The notes: a model not told the origin generated them from the sequence alone. A stretch of DNA of 6,954 bases from Candidatus Zixiibacteriota bacterium (GCA_022563625.1 JADFNA010000084.1:1-6954); one strand, 5' to 3'; numbered from the stretch's first letter, positions 1 through 6,228 are shown. Made by a program: numbers and translations.

Positions 1-409
1 TTACCCAACCCCAATAGACTATACTGTCACCTGGCCGCACCAAATTGAAGTCTCCAAACTCATATCCATCACTGAACTCGCCATTAATCCTAGAGAATAC
101 GGCTAGATCAAGACTTTTAATCACATATTTCAGCGCGATCGCGTACGACGTGTCACTACTGTAGGGCCAAAATCTCATCGTATCTTTGAGGACCACATGT
201 GCGACAGTGAATATCGCGTTGCCTTTGCCAGCGACAAATCCAGCACCAGCTCGTACCTTACTTGATGTTTGTATGCGTCCAACCTTTGCTAGAAAGTCAG
301 GAGATCTTAATTCATTTTCGCCGGCAAAGATCATTCGTGGAACCGTGACTCCTGTAAGCACCATCGAAAGCAAGAAACAACTAGTGTACAAAAACTTGGC
401 GGCATTCAT
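1..409 (-). CDS. Exported trypsin-like serine peptidase, C-terminus cut by window edge
   Basis: The reverse strand is open for 136 codons from an ATG at 409-407 to the left edge. The N-terminus has a hydrophobic stretch (about residues 5-30) with an 'IFAG' type end, so it is a likely signal peptide or anchor. The pattern then fits the trypsin-like (S1/HtrA-type) fold. 'GAGFVAGKGNAIFTVAHVV' (residues 55-73) carries the catalytic His at residue 71. 'SLDLAVF' carries the catalytic Asp at residue 101. The His-Asp spacing of 30 is as in HtrA-type enzymes. 'RPGDSIVYWGW' (126-135) fits the strand after the Asp. The Gly-x-Ser-Gly-Gly nucleophile segment should lie beyond the window, so activity cannot be judged. 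The start is supported by a strong ribosome binding site. The gene begins 34 bases after the stop of the 444-1028 gene and is probably co-transcribed with it. The role would be proteolysis outside the cytoplasm; the substrate is unknown. Confidence 0.75.
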   Translation of the reverse strand, partial: MNAAKFLYTSCFLLSMVLTGVTVPRMIFAGENELRSPDFLAKVGRIQTSSKVRAGAGFVAGKGNAIFTVAHVVLKDTMRFWPYSSDTSYAIALKYVIKSLDLAVFSRINGEFSDGYEFGDFNLVRPGDSIVYWGWV

Positions 410-417
410 TGATACTG

Positions 418-426
418 TCCTTCCTT
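418..426 (-). promoter_or_regulatory. Ribosome binding site of the trypsin-like peptidase
   Basis: On the minus strand AAGGAAGGA ends 8 bases before the ATG at 409. It lies in the 34-base gap after the upstream stop codon and fixes the start of the partial peptidase gene. Confidence 0.7.
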
Positions 427-443
427 ATCACTGCGAAAGCCAT

Positions 444-1028
444 CTACCCAACCCGCAAGAACCAACCCTTTAACATCACAAACCAACTCTCACCATCATT
501 AAGAGATATCTCGCCGCGCCAGGTCATTGATGTGTCACTAACATTGGTCGTCACTTCGCGAAACAAGTATTTCAGGCCAAAAAAACTGCCGGATCCGTTC
601 ATCGCCAGTTGATTGTCGGCGAATGAACCAACAGAGACAAGCGTGATTGATGTCAGGCTGTCAGTCCAACTGCGCTGGAATGTTTTGTTGCGCGGATTAT
701 ACGAGAGCCGCCCAAAACCCCAGCGGGTCCCGTTCATCACTACTCCGGAATAGCGAGTTTCAATCTCCGAGCCATCCAGAATCGGCCTGACAGTCATATC
801 AATTTTGCCGGAAGTGAAATCGCCAATCGGACTGCGTCGGGATTCAACAGTCCCGCTCCACTGACCGAGCATAAATGATAACTCTACAAGTTCAGCGGAT
901 AAGACGTTTCGCTTCTCGATTGAATCTGATGTATCAGAGGTTTTGCTGTCCCGGGCAAACCCGACAGCGGCGATTGCGACAACGCAGAATATCGCGGACA
1001 AAAATGTAATGTTTTTGAATCCAAGCAT
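444..1028 (-). CDS. Exported DUF1579-like protein, diverged copy
   Basis: A 194-residue protein with an N-terminal signal peptide: a hydrophobic core at about residues 8-22 and a probable cleavage site after 'VGFA' at 25. The mature part resembles the DUF1579 family and its upstream neighbour (1129-1698). Shared marks, in order, are F-x-x-G-x-W ('FMLGQW', 52-57), 'LDGSEIE' (84-90), 'RSWTDS' (119-124), 'REVTT' (157-161) and 'DGESW' (178-182). DUF1579 proteins have no established biochemical role, so none is assigned. The protein would be periplasmic or secreted. The start is the only sensible Met before the signal peptide, yet no purine-rich ribosome binding site precedes it. Instead a long inverted repeat ends 9 bases upstream. 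The gene lies about 100 bases after the related upstream gene and 34 bases before the peptidase. It looks like an old tandem duplicate that has diverged strongly. Confidence 0.75.
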   Translation of the reverse strand: MLGFKNITFLSAIFCVVAIAAVGFARDSKTSDTSDSIEKRNVLSAELVELSFMLGQWSGTVESRRSPIGDFTSGKIDMTVRPILDGSEIETRYSGVVMNGTRWGFGRLSYNPRNKTFQRSWTDSLTSITLVSVGSFADNQLAMNGSGSFFGLKYLFREVTTNVSDTSMTWRGEISLNDGESWFVMLKGWFLRVG

Positions 1029-1037
1029 GATTGCACA

Positions 1038-1093
1038 TATAATAACGGCCGGGAGTTGAATCTCAACAAAAGATTCACCCGGCCGTTATTATA
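1038..1093 (-). repeat. 16-bp perfect inverted repeat forming a long hairpin between the two DUF1579-like genes
   Basis: The arms 1038-1053 (TATAATAACGGCCGGG) and 1078-1093 are exact reverse complements. The 24-base loop holds a further 7-bp inverted pair (TGAATCT at 1057-1063 and AGATTCA at 1071-1077). The whole can fold as a nearly continuous 23-bp hairpin with a 7-base tip loop. A GC core flanked by A/T-rich arm ends is typical of a bidirectional terminator, but no run of T follows on either strand. It ends 9 bases before the ATG at 1028. It could end transcription after the 1129-1698 gene, act as a leader structure for 444-1028, or be a dispersed palindrome. Confidence 0.85.
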
Positions 1094-1128
1094 CACAAAA
1101 CAGGGTCCAAGGGGCGCTTTAGGACTTG

Positions 1129-1698
1129 CTATGATTTTTTCTTATATGACGCTTTCATGGTTGTCCACCACGTCTTGCCGCCGTCACCGGAAAAATGCAC
1201 TTCCCAGTCAAATTCGGTGTCAGACTTGAGCGTGGTGATATCGCGCACAAGGTTTATCTGGCCCATTGCCAAATCCTCACCTTCCAGCGTCAATATGCCG
1301 TCATTTAAGTCTCCTTCGTACAATGACTGATACGCGCCCATGTTGTCTATCCAGCTCATCTGCCATTTAGCTTTCATTCGATGATAGGTCAGAGTCGCCA
1401 GTCCGCTAAAGGGCATTCCCATAAAATCGGTGGAAAACGACCCGCGAATACAGGACCCGTCCATACCCTTTTCGTATTTCATAGTCGCCGGAGACGTTGT
1501 CCACTCGCCCTCCGGGGTCATTTTAATCTGAATATCAGTCGTCCACTCTCCCACCAGAAAATCAAACTGCTTGAGCTCCTCGGGTGGACCCATCGGGTGC
1601 GCTTCGCCCTCTGCGCCCGGTTTGTCGTTTTGCGCAAACGCCATTACTCCCAGACAAAGAGCCGAAAGAGTAAACGCCAAAAGTCTTCTTACTGTCAT
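1129..1698 (-). CDS. Exported DUF1579 family protein
   Basis: A 189-residue protein from the ATG at 1698. A longer frame begins at 1725, but the ATG at 1698 is preceded by a good ribosome binding site and begins a textbook signal peptide: 'MTVRR', a hydrophobic core to residue 20, and cleavage after 'AFA' at 22. The mature domain begins 'PPEELKQFDFLVGEW' (38-52), the usual opening of DUF1579 proteins. It continues with 'MDGS' (79-82), 'GLATLTYH' (99-106), 'SWIDN' (115-119), 'RDITT' (152-156) and 'DGGKTWW' (172-178). Length and order fit a complete single-domain member. The function of the family is unknown; the fold predicts a small beta-rich protein outside the cytoplasm. It is first in a minus-strand cluster with 444-1028 and the peptidase, and is probably transcribed from the promoter candidate at 1793-1822. 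Confidence 0.85.
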   Translation of the reverse strand: MTVRRLLAFTLSALCLGVMAFAQNDKPGAEGEAHPMGPPEELKQFDFLVGEWTTDIQIKMTPEGEWTTSPATMKYEKGMDGSCIRGSFSTDFMGMPFSGLATLTYHRMKAKWQMSWIDNMGAYQSLYEGDLNDGILTLEGEDLAMGQINLVRDITTLKSDTEFDWEVHFSGDGGKTWWTTMKASYKKKS

Positions 1699-1704
1699 GC
1701 TGTC

Positions 1705-1710
1705 TCCCCT
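1705..1710 (-). promoter_or_regulatory. Ribosome binding site choosing the start of the DUF1579 gene
   Basis: AGGGGA on the minus strand lies 6 bases before the ATG at 1698. It favours this start over the in-frame codon at 1725, which would put nine charged residues before the signal peptide. Confidence 0.75.
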
Positions 1711-1792
1711 GATTCTGCCGGACATCAGGCCGGCGCTGTGTGTGAATGTTGTTCGACGCTGTCTGAAATCTTGGATTTTCTAATCCGGTAGA

Positions 1793-1822
1793 AATATATG
1801 CAAGAGATACCCGGCCTGGCAA
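1793..1822 (-). promoter_or_regulatory. Candidate sigma70-type promoter for the DUF1579 gene cluster
   Basis: On the minus strand, TTGCCA (1822-1817) and TATATT (1798-1793) are separated by 18 bases. Each hexamer matches the sigma70 consensus at five of six positions. It would give a leader of roughly 90 bases before the ATG at 1698. That leader contains two small hairpins: GGATT/AATCC near 1773-1786, and GCCGG/CCGGC near 1717-1734 just before the ribosome binding site. Judged by eye only. Confidence 0.45.
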
Positions 1823-1868
1823 GGCGTCCTGTTTCACATTTTCTCTCCTCAAATACCCCGTTCGGCGT

Positions 1869-1902
1869 TTGGGCGGGCGGCCTTTTTCGCCTATACTATA
1901 AT
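1869..1902 (+). promoter_or_regulatory. Candidate promoter for the epimerase gene
   Basis: Overlapping -10-like hexamers TATACT (1892-1897) and TATAAT (1897-1902) lie upstream of the 1975 gene. TTGGGC (1869-1874) is 17 bases before the first and matches the -35 consensus only in its TTG. No -35 fits the perfect TATAAT. A start near 1905-1910 would place the hairpin at 1907-1923 at the very 5' end of the transcript. Confidence 0.35.
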
Positions 1903-1906
1903 TATT

Positions 1907-1929
1907 ACCCGTCGCTGGCGGGTTTCTTT
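1907..1929 (+). terminator. Terminator-like hairpin in the leader of the epimerase gene
   Basis: ACCCGTC and GGCGGGT pair as a 7-bp stem (one T-G wobble) around a 3-base loop, followed by TTCTTT. This is the shape of a weak intrinsic terminator reading in the plus direction. No plus-strand gene ends upstream, so it may be an attenuator, a 5' protective hairpin, or a remnant of a dispersed element. Confidence 0.4.
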
Positions 1930-1974
1930 ACAAAAACGTGACATTATCGTTAACACAATGAAATTGAAGAGATT

Positions 1975-3033
1975 ATGAAAGACAAACGAGTCTTGGTAAC
2001 CGGCGGAGCGGGGTTCCTCGGTTATCATCTGGCGCAGGCTCTGCCTGCTAAAGGCATCTCATTTTTGGCCTGTAATGACATAGCGCCGTTTTTTGCGGAT
2101 GAGTATCCCACAGACGCGCTGCTGGTCAATGTCGATGTGCGCGACAAGGATGCCATGACATCCCTGATTCGCGACAATCGAATCGAGATTATCATCCACT
2201 GCGCCGCAGCGCTGCCGCTCTGGAAAAAGAAAGAGATTTACTCGACAAATGTCGAGGGTGTCAAAAACATTCTGGAAATCGCCCGTGATCAGGGCGTTGA
2301 ACGCGTCGTATTTATCAGTTCAACCGCAGTCTACGGCGTCCCGGATAAACATCCGCTGGTCGAGGAAGACGAAATGGTCGGCGTTGGCGCCTATGGTGAG
2401 ACAAAAATCATTGGCGAAAATTTGTGCAGTGAGTTCCGCGATCAGGGCTTGTGTGTCCCGGTTATCCGCCCCAAGACATTTATCGGCACAGCGCGGCTGG
2501 GTGTGTTCCAGATTTTGTACGACTGGGTGGATTCGGGAAAACGCATACCGATTATCGGCAAGGGGCTAAACAAGTATCAGTTGCTTGAAGTGACTGACTT
2601 GATCGAAGCAATCTGCCTGGCCGCAACGCTCGACCCGGAGCTGGCCAATGACGTTTTCAATGTTGGCGCGACGCGTTATCAGCAGGTGCGCCAGGATGTC
2701 GGCGCGCTATGTGAGTTTGCGGATTCCGGCGCGCGTGTCATGCCAACTCCGGCCAGGCTGGTCAAACCTGCGCTGGCGTTTTTTGAACTTATCGGCGTCT
2801 CCCCGCTTTACAAATGGGTTTACGGCACCGCCGACAAGGACAGTTACGTCTCAACCGAAAAAATTCAAACTAAACTCGGCTGGAAAGCAAAGTATTCCAA
2901 TCAAGATGCGCTGATATCATCACATAAGTGGTACCTCGAACACAAGGACGAACTGCAAACCGCCCGCCCGGGCGTGACACACCGCGTTGGCTGGGACCAG
3001 GGGATATTGGGGTTTTTTAAGAGGTGGATGTAA
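1975..3033 (+). CDS. NAD(P)-dependent epimerase/dehydratase (extended SDR family)
   Basis: A complete 352-residue member of the extended short-chain dehydrogenase/reductase family, close in form to nucleotide-sugar epimerases and 3-beta-HSD-like proteins. The Rossmann nucleotide-binding motif 'VTGGAGFLGYH' has its three glycines at 10, 13 and 16. 'VDVRD' (53-57) fits the usual acidic strand after beta-3. 'IIHCAA' (73-78) is the NAD-binding loop. 'FISSTAVYG' (113-121) and 'YGETK' (140-144) supply the catalytic Ser/Thr, Tyr140 and Lys144. 'VIRPKTFIG' (163-171) and 'VFNVGAT' (227-233) are typical of the substrate domain. It is cytosolic. The sugar or sterol substrate cannot be told from sequence. 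The ATG at 1975 is preceded by a weak GAAGAGATT. A six-codon reading frame (1958-1978) overlaps the start by its stop. The gene ends 8 bases before the M19 dipeptidase start and probably shares its transcript. Confidence 0.88.
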   Translation: MKDKRVLVTGGAGFLGYHLAQALPAKGISFLACNDIAPFFADEYPTDALLVNVDVRDKDAMTSLIRDNRIEIIIHCAAALPLWKKKEIYSTNVEGVKNILEIARDQGVERVVFISSTAVYGVPDKHPLVEEDEMVGVGAYGETKIIGENLCSEFRDQGLCVPVIRPKTFIGTARLGVFQILYDWVDSGKRIPIIGKGLNKYQLLEVTDLIEAICLAATLDPELANDVFNVGATRYQQVRQDVGALCEFADSGARVMPTPARLVKPALAFFELIGVSPLYKWVYGTADKDSYVSTEKIQTKLGWKAKYSNQDALISSHKWYLEHKDELQTARPGVTHRVGWDQGILGFFKRWM

Positions 3034-3041
3034 GGGTCGAA

Positions 3042-4445
3042 ATGTTTATGATCAAAATTGCAAAACGAATCGCGATAGTCCTCTCTATTTTTCTCGTCTT
3101 AGCTTTTATCATTGCTCATTTTATGGTCCCTGAATACTTCGATCGGCAATTCACCACCACACTTACATCTGCTCCAACGCAACCAGTCTCTGCGCAAGCC
3201 GATAAGCTTCACAAAACACTCACTATCTGTGACCTACACTCTGATGCTTTGATCTGGGGTCGGAATCTTACCAAAAAGAATTCTCTTGGACAAGTGGATA
3301 TTCCTAGACTTCTAGAAGGAAATGTTGCGTTGCAGATTTTTTCAGTTCCAACATTGGTTCCCAAGAAAAAGAGTCAATGGGGCACATCCCGCAGTGGTTT
3401 GGATTGGTTAACGGTGGCATCTGTTGTGGGGTGGTGGCCTATCAACTCGTGGTTTAGCTTGTTTTCCCGAGCAGATTATATGTCTGAAGAATTGTCAAGC
3501 ATCGCCAAGAAAGAAGAAAATTTTACACTCATCAAAAGCGTTCGGGATTTAAATATGTATCTGACGAAGCGAACATCTGACAAGTCCATTACAGCAGGAA
3601 TGTTGGCCCTCGAAGGAATGCACCCACTCGAAAATAATTTTGAAAACCTGGATAAACTGTTTCACATGGGCTATCGGATGATGGGCTTGGTACACTTTTT
3701 TGACAATGAAATTGGTGGTTCATCATACGGCCTCCAAGCAGGTGGAATCACAAAACTTGGAGAGCGCTGTATTCAACGGATGGAGGAACTGGGAATCATC
3801 GTTGATCTTGCACACGCTTCAGATTCGCTTATCGATGCAGTTCTACAGATAGCTACAAAACCAGTAGTAGTCTCACATACCGGCATCAAGGGTGTATGTA
3901 ATAGAAAGAGAAATATTTCTGACAAACACGCATTGCTAATCTGTGAACAAGGTGGGCTGATAGGTATAGGGTTTTGGCGTGGAGCCGTGTGCGGAGACGA
4001 TGTTGGAGCAATAGTGCGATCGATTATGTACGTAGTGGATCTTGTTGGAATTGATCATGTGACGCTAGGTTCAGATTTTGATGGTGACAGGTGCATTATC
4101 GACGCGGCGCGCTTAAACGAACTAACAGAAGCGTTACTAAACGCCAGCTTTTCGCCAAGAGAGATACGGCTTATAATGGGCGAAAATCTCATTAGATTTC
4201 TGCAAAAAAGCTTGCCAAATAGTAAAATTCTGTCACAAGACCTTCAAAATCTCATCATGCAGCCGCTGTCGGTAGCGTATCCCGCCGCGATCATATGTTT
4301 TTATGTTTTCGCGGAATTCATCAAACACACTCATTGGCGCCCATTTGGCCTTGCGGATTTCTTTGGTGTCTCGCGGTTCAATTTTTTCAGTCAGCGCATC
4401 GGCTGTGAAAACATGTGTCACCCAGGGCAGGACTCGTGTCGGTGA
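3042..4445 (+). CDS. Membrane-anchored dipeptidase, peptidase family M19 (renal dipeptidase type), with aberrant C-terminal extension
   Basis: A zinc dipeptidase of family M19. The ATG at 3042 follows AAGGG (3032-3036); an in-frame GTG at 3024 overlaps the epimerase and is less likely. Residues 9-28 form one hydrophobic segment, so the enzyme is anchored or exported. Metal ligands are visible: 'DLHSD' (His66, Asp68), the bridging Glu191 in 'LEGMH', 'DLAHAS' (His258) and 'VVSHT' (His279). The substrate-binding Asp345 is in 'GSDFDG'. The spacings 258-279 and 279-345 resemble human renal dipeptidase. 'KRNISDKH' (289-296) and 'MGENLIRFL' (379-387) are further family marks. The usual domain ends near residue 392. 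Residues 398-467 are translated from the antisense of the Nudix gene and are probably not an evolved domain: the frame simply lacks a stop. Composition is AT-richer than the epimerase and M24 genes, suggesting transfer. Family members cleave dipeptides, some with D-residues. Confidence 0.85.
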   Translation: MFMIKIAKRIAIVLSIFLVLAFIIAHFMVPEYFDRQFTTTLTSAPTQPVSAQADKLHKTLTICDLHSDALIWGRNLTKKNSLGQVDIPRLLEGNVALQIFSVPTLVPKKKSQWGTSRSGLDWLTVASVVGWWPINSWFSLFSRADYMSEELSSIAKKEENFTLIKSVRDLNMYLTKRTSDKSITAGMLALEGMHPLENNFENLDKLFHMGYRMMGLVHFFDNEIGGSSYGLQAGGITKLGERCIQRMEELGIIVDLAHASDSLIDAVLQIATKPVVVSHTGIKGVCNRKRNISDKHALLICEQGGLIGIGFWRGAVCGDDVGAIVRSIMYVVDLVGIDHVTLGSDFDGDRCIIDAARLNELTEALLNASFSPREIRLIMGENLIRFLQKSLPNSKILSQDLQNLIMQPLSVAYPAAIICFYVFAEFIKHTHWRPFGLADFFGVSRFNFFSQRIGCENMCHPGQDSCR

Positions 4446-4694
4446 AGTGAAACTGACACTCACGCGCAAAATATAACGATTCAATTCAATTTCAAGTCCG
4501 GTTTCCTCCAGCGCCTCGCGTTTGCAGCCGTGATCAAGCGACTCACCCGGTTCAAGTCCGCCCGACGGCGGGCGGAACAACTCCGACGGATAACCGTGCT
4601 TGTTCATCACGGCAATCTCACCGGCGGAATTGTAAATCAGCAGAGTGACATCATGTTTGCGCCCGTTTTTTTGCGTGCTGCGGATAAAGTCCAA
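4233..4694 (-). CDS. Nudix hydrolase (5' end probably frameshifted)
   Basis: The Nudix box GX5EX7REUXEEXGU is complete at residues 45-67: Gly45, Glu51, Arg59-Glu60, Glu63-Glu64, Gly66 and Leu67. It lies in a typical alpha/beta/alpha context with 'HDVTLLIYN' (14-22) before it. Nudix enzymes hydrolyse nucleoside diphosphates linked to another group; the substrate is not evident. The annotated start is a TTG at 4694, giving 153 residues, but the frame stays open upstream for another 19 codons with protein-like sequence ('GHPKEISLDAPLTEDE') and no ATG. The missing start lies in another frame at 4786 (see the fragment entry). Restoring one base in the T4 run at 4746-4743 would give one protein of about 184 residues. 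The gene follows the M24 peptidase by 12 bases and is likely in its operon. Its 3' half overlaps the run-on tail of the M19 gene on the other strand. Confidence 0.82.
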   Translation of the reverse strand: MDFIRSTQKNGRKHDVTLLIYNSAGEIAVMNKHGYPSELFRPPSGGLEPGESLDHGCKREALEETGLEIELNRYILRVSVSFTSPTRVLPWVTHVFTADALTEKIEPRDTKEIRKAKWAPMSVFDEFRENIKTYDRGGIRYRQRLHDEILKVL

Positions 4695-4705
4695 CTCGTC
4701 CTCGG

Positions 4706-4786
4706 TCAGCGGAGCGTCCAGACTGATTTCTTTAGGGTGTCCAAAAGCCCTTCAGCTTCGGCTATTCGTTCAACGCTGACATACAT
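4706..4786 (-). pseudogene. Detached N-terminal fragment of the Nudix gene
   Basis: A 26-codon frame beginning with ATG at 4786, 12 bases after the M24 stop codon. It reads 'MYVSVERIAEAEGLL' and then diverges into 'DTLKKSVWTLR' and a stop. Its first 14 residues join smoothly to the Nudix frame: inserting one T into the TTTT run (minus strand, 4746-4743) gives 'AEGLFGHPKEISLDAPL' and continues through the Nudix domain. This makes a one-base deletion, or a sequencing or assembly error, the simplest explanation. The run is only four bases, so slippage during expression is less likely. Confidence 0.65.
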
Positions 4787-4798
4787 AGATGTGACAAA

Positions 4799-6115
4799 TC
4801 ACTTCTCGGGCGAATTATCAAACAAGAGTAGCAACTCTTTTTGATAGGGAGTAGTAGTGATAACCGGGCCGTCCTCGGTAATCAAAACATCGATTTCCGA
4901 ACGGAAACCGTACCCGGCGCCAATGTCATAAATCCCAGGCTCCAGTGAGAAACAATGCCCAACCAATAGCTTTCGCTGGTCTTCGGTTTCCAAATTATCA
5001 ATGTTCGGGCCGCTGCCATGCACATCAGCGGTGATTGAATGTCCGGTGCGATGCGTGAACTTCTCACCGTAACCGGCGTCCGTTATAACTTTGCGCGACA
5101 CGTCATCAGCTTTCCAGCCATACATCTCGCCGGTACCGAACTGATCTTTGAGATAATTAAAAGCCGCCATCTGCGCGTCCAGCACATAGCCAAACAGCTC
5201 AACATATTTATCCGGCGCTTTTTCAAACCCCGGGCCGTTGGCATAGGCCATCCAGGTCATGTCACTATACACACCGTCAAAACGATCATGCCTGCACCAC
5301 ATGTCCATCAATATCAGCGAACCGTACTTGATTTCATTCGATCCATGCTCCGGCGGCTCATAATGCGGATTACCCGCCCAGCCGTCGATCGCCACAATCG
5401 GATAATGATCGGCAATCATTCCTTCTTCGGCATAGCGCTTCATAATAAACTGCGCCACTTCATATTCGAACACTTTTTCACCGGCGGTCAATTTTTTTCG
5501 AATGTAATCAAACGCTTCATCTTTAACCTGTACATTGATTTTACAGGCTTCAATATGCAGTTTTTGTCGTTCGGCTGACAAACGCGATTGCAAAGACGAA
5601 ACAATATTGGCCGATGTGACAATCTCATAACCGAATGAGCGAATCAGCTCGACTGTCCCGGCGTCAACAATGCCGATATACGGCAGCCGCCCTTTGGGAG
5701 AGTACTCCATAGCGATTTTGATTCCACCGGCCGCTCCCAGAGCCGAACCGAGCTCGCTTTGAAGAGCGCTTTCGAGAACTTTGTAGCTGGAATACTTGAT
5801 CTTCTTGCCCGGCAAATCGACAAATTTGTCCTGCTCAATATTATGCACAAAGCCGACAGGGTCCCCTTTGGCCGGGATAAAGTAAAATGAGCGTCGCGTC
5901 ACAACCCCGGACAGCCCCAAAAACCGGACCGCAACTTTGTTGTGCCCGTGAAAGTCATACAGCAGCCAGCCGCCGAGACCCTCTTCGACCAGAAGCTCCT
6001 GCGCCTGCCGTACGCCGTCCATAGTCAAAGTCGTCGCCGCCTCAGCGGATTTTGTAAGTGTAAGTGTGCCAGTCATAATAATCGCCAGTATGAGTGTAAT
6101 TAGTTTTGTTTTCAT
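4799..6115 (-). CDS. Exported M24 family metallopeptidase (Xaa-Pro aminopeptidase/dipeptidase type)
   Basis: A complete 438-residue protein. Residues 1-26 are a signal peptide (Lys-rich start, hydrophobic core, cleavage after 'SAEA'), so it acts outside the cytoplasm. Residues about 30-170 fit the creatinase-type N-terminal domain, and about 185-425 the pita-bread catalytic domain. The five metal ligands are all recognisable: Asp271 in 'LILMDMW', Asp285 in 'YSDMTW', His359 in 'HRTGHS', Glu392 in 'SLEPGIYD' and Glu407 in 'FRSEIDV'. His366 in 'DVHGSG' matches the second conserved His. Such enzymes remove residues before proline, or split Xaa-Pro dipeptides, using two metal ions. The usual Thr-Arg after the second Asp is 'TW' here, so substrate choice may differ from classical aminopeptidase P. 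The start follows a purine-rich leader with GGGG about 15 bases before the ATG. The Nudix gene follows after 12 bases. Confidence 0.87.
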   Translation of the reverse strand: MKTKLITLILAIIMTGTLTLTKSAEAATTLTMDGVRQAQELLVEEGLGGWLLYDFHGHNKVAVRFLGLSGVVTRRSFYFIPAKGDPVGFVHNIEQDKFVDLPGKKIKYSSYKVLESALQSELGSALGAAGGIKIAMEYSPKGRLPYIGIVDAGTVELIRSFGYEIVTSANIVSSLQSRLSAERQKLHIEACKINVQVKDEAFDYIRKKLTAGEKVFEYEVAQFIMKRYAEEGMIADHYPIVAIDGWAGNPHYEPPEHGSNEIKYGSLILMDMWCRHDRFDGVYSDMTWMAYANGPGFEKAPDKYVELFGYVLDAQMAAFNYLKDQFGTGEMYGWKADDVSRKVITDAGYGEKFTHRTGHSITADVHGSGPNIDNLETEDQRKLLVGHCFSLEPGIYDIGAGYGFRSEIDVLITEDGPVITTTPYQKELLLLFDNSPEK

Positions 6116-6144
6116 GGTCTTTTCAATTCCCCTTTTGGGTGAGG

Positions 6145-6174
6145 ATTATTCGACTGGTAAGATGCGCGCATCAA
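6145..6174 (-). promoter_or_regulatory. Candidate promoter of the M24-Nudix operon
   Basis: On the minus strand TTGATG (6174-6169) and AATAAT (6150-6145) are 18 bases apart, with four and five matches to the sigma70 hexamers. A start near 6138 would leave a short leader of about 20 bases. A perfect TTGACA also occurs at 6188-6183, but the hexamer 17 bases after it (GCATCT) is a poor -10. Confidence 0.35.
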
Positions 6175-6228
6175 GCGTGGTTTGTCAACTGCCCGAATGG
6201 TCCCTCTCATACCCCCACCAATCCGTAG

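Noticed and set aside
186..612. Plus-strand frames opposite the peptidase and the DUF1579-like gene
   Set aside because: The minus strand has signal peptide, catalytic motifs and ribosome binding site; the plus frames have none.
1381..1791. A 136-codon plus-strand frame opposite the DUF1579 gene
   Set aside because: The composition is unlike a real protein (runs of Arg, Lys and His), and it is antisense to a well supported exported protein.
1958..1978. A six-codon leader frame (MKLKRL) whose stop overlaps the epimerase start
   Set aside because: It has no ribosome binding site and no regulatory codon pattern; so short a frame is expected by chance.
3024..3041. A GTG start extending the M19 dipeptidase into the epimerase
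   Set aside because: The extension adds only six residues, has a poorer start codon, and the ATG at 3042 has its own AAGGG.
5039..5578. A 179-codon plus-strand frame opposite the M24 gene
   Set aside because: It is antisense to a gene with complete catalytic residues and shows no domain, signal peptide or ribosome binding site of its own.
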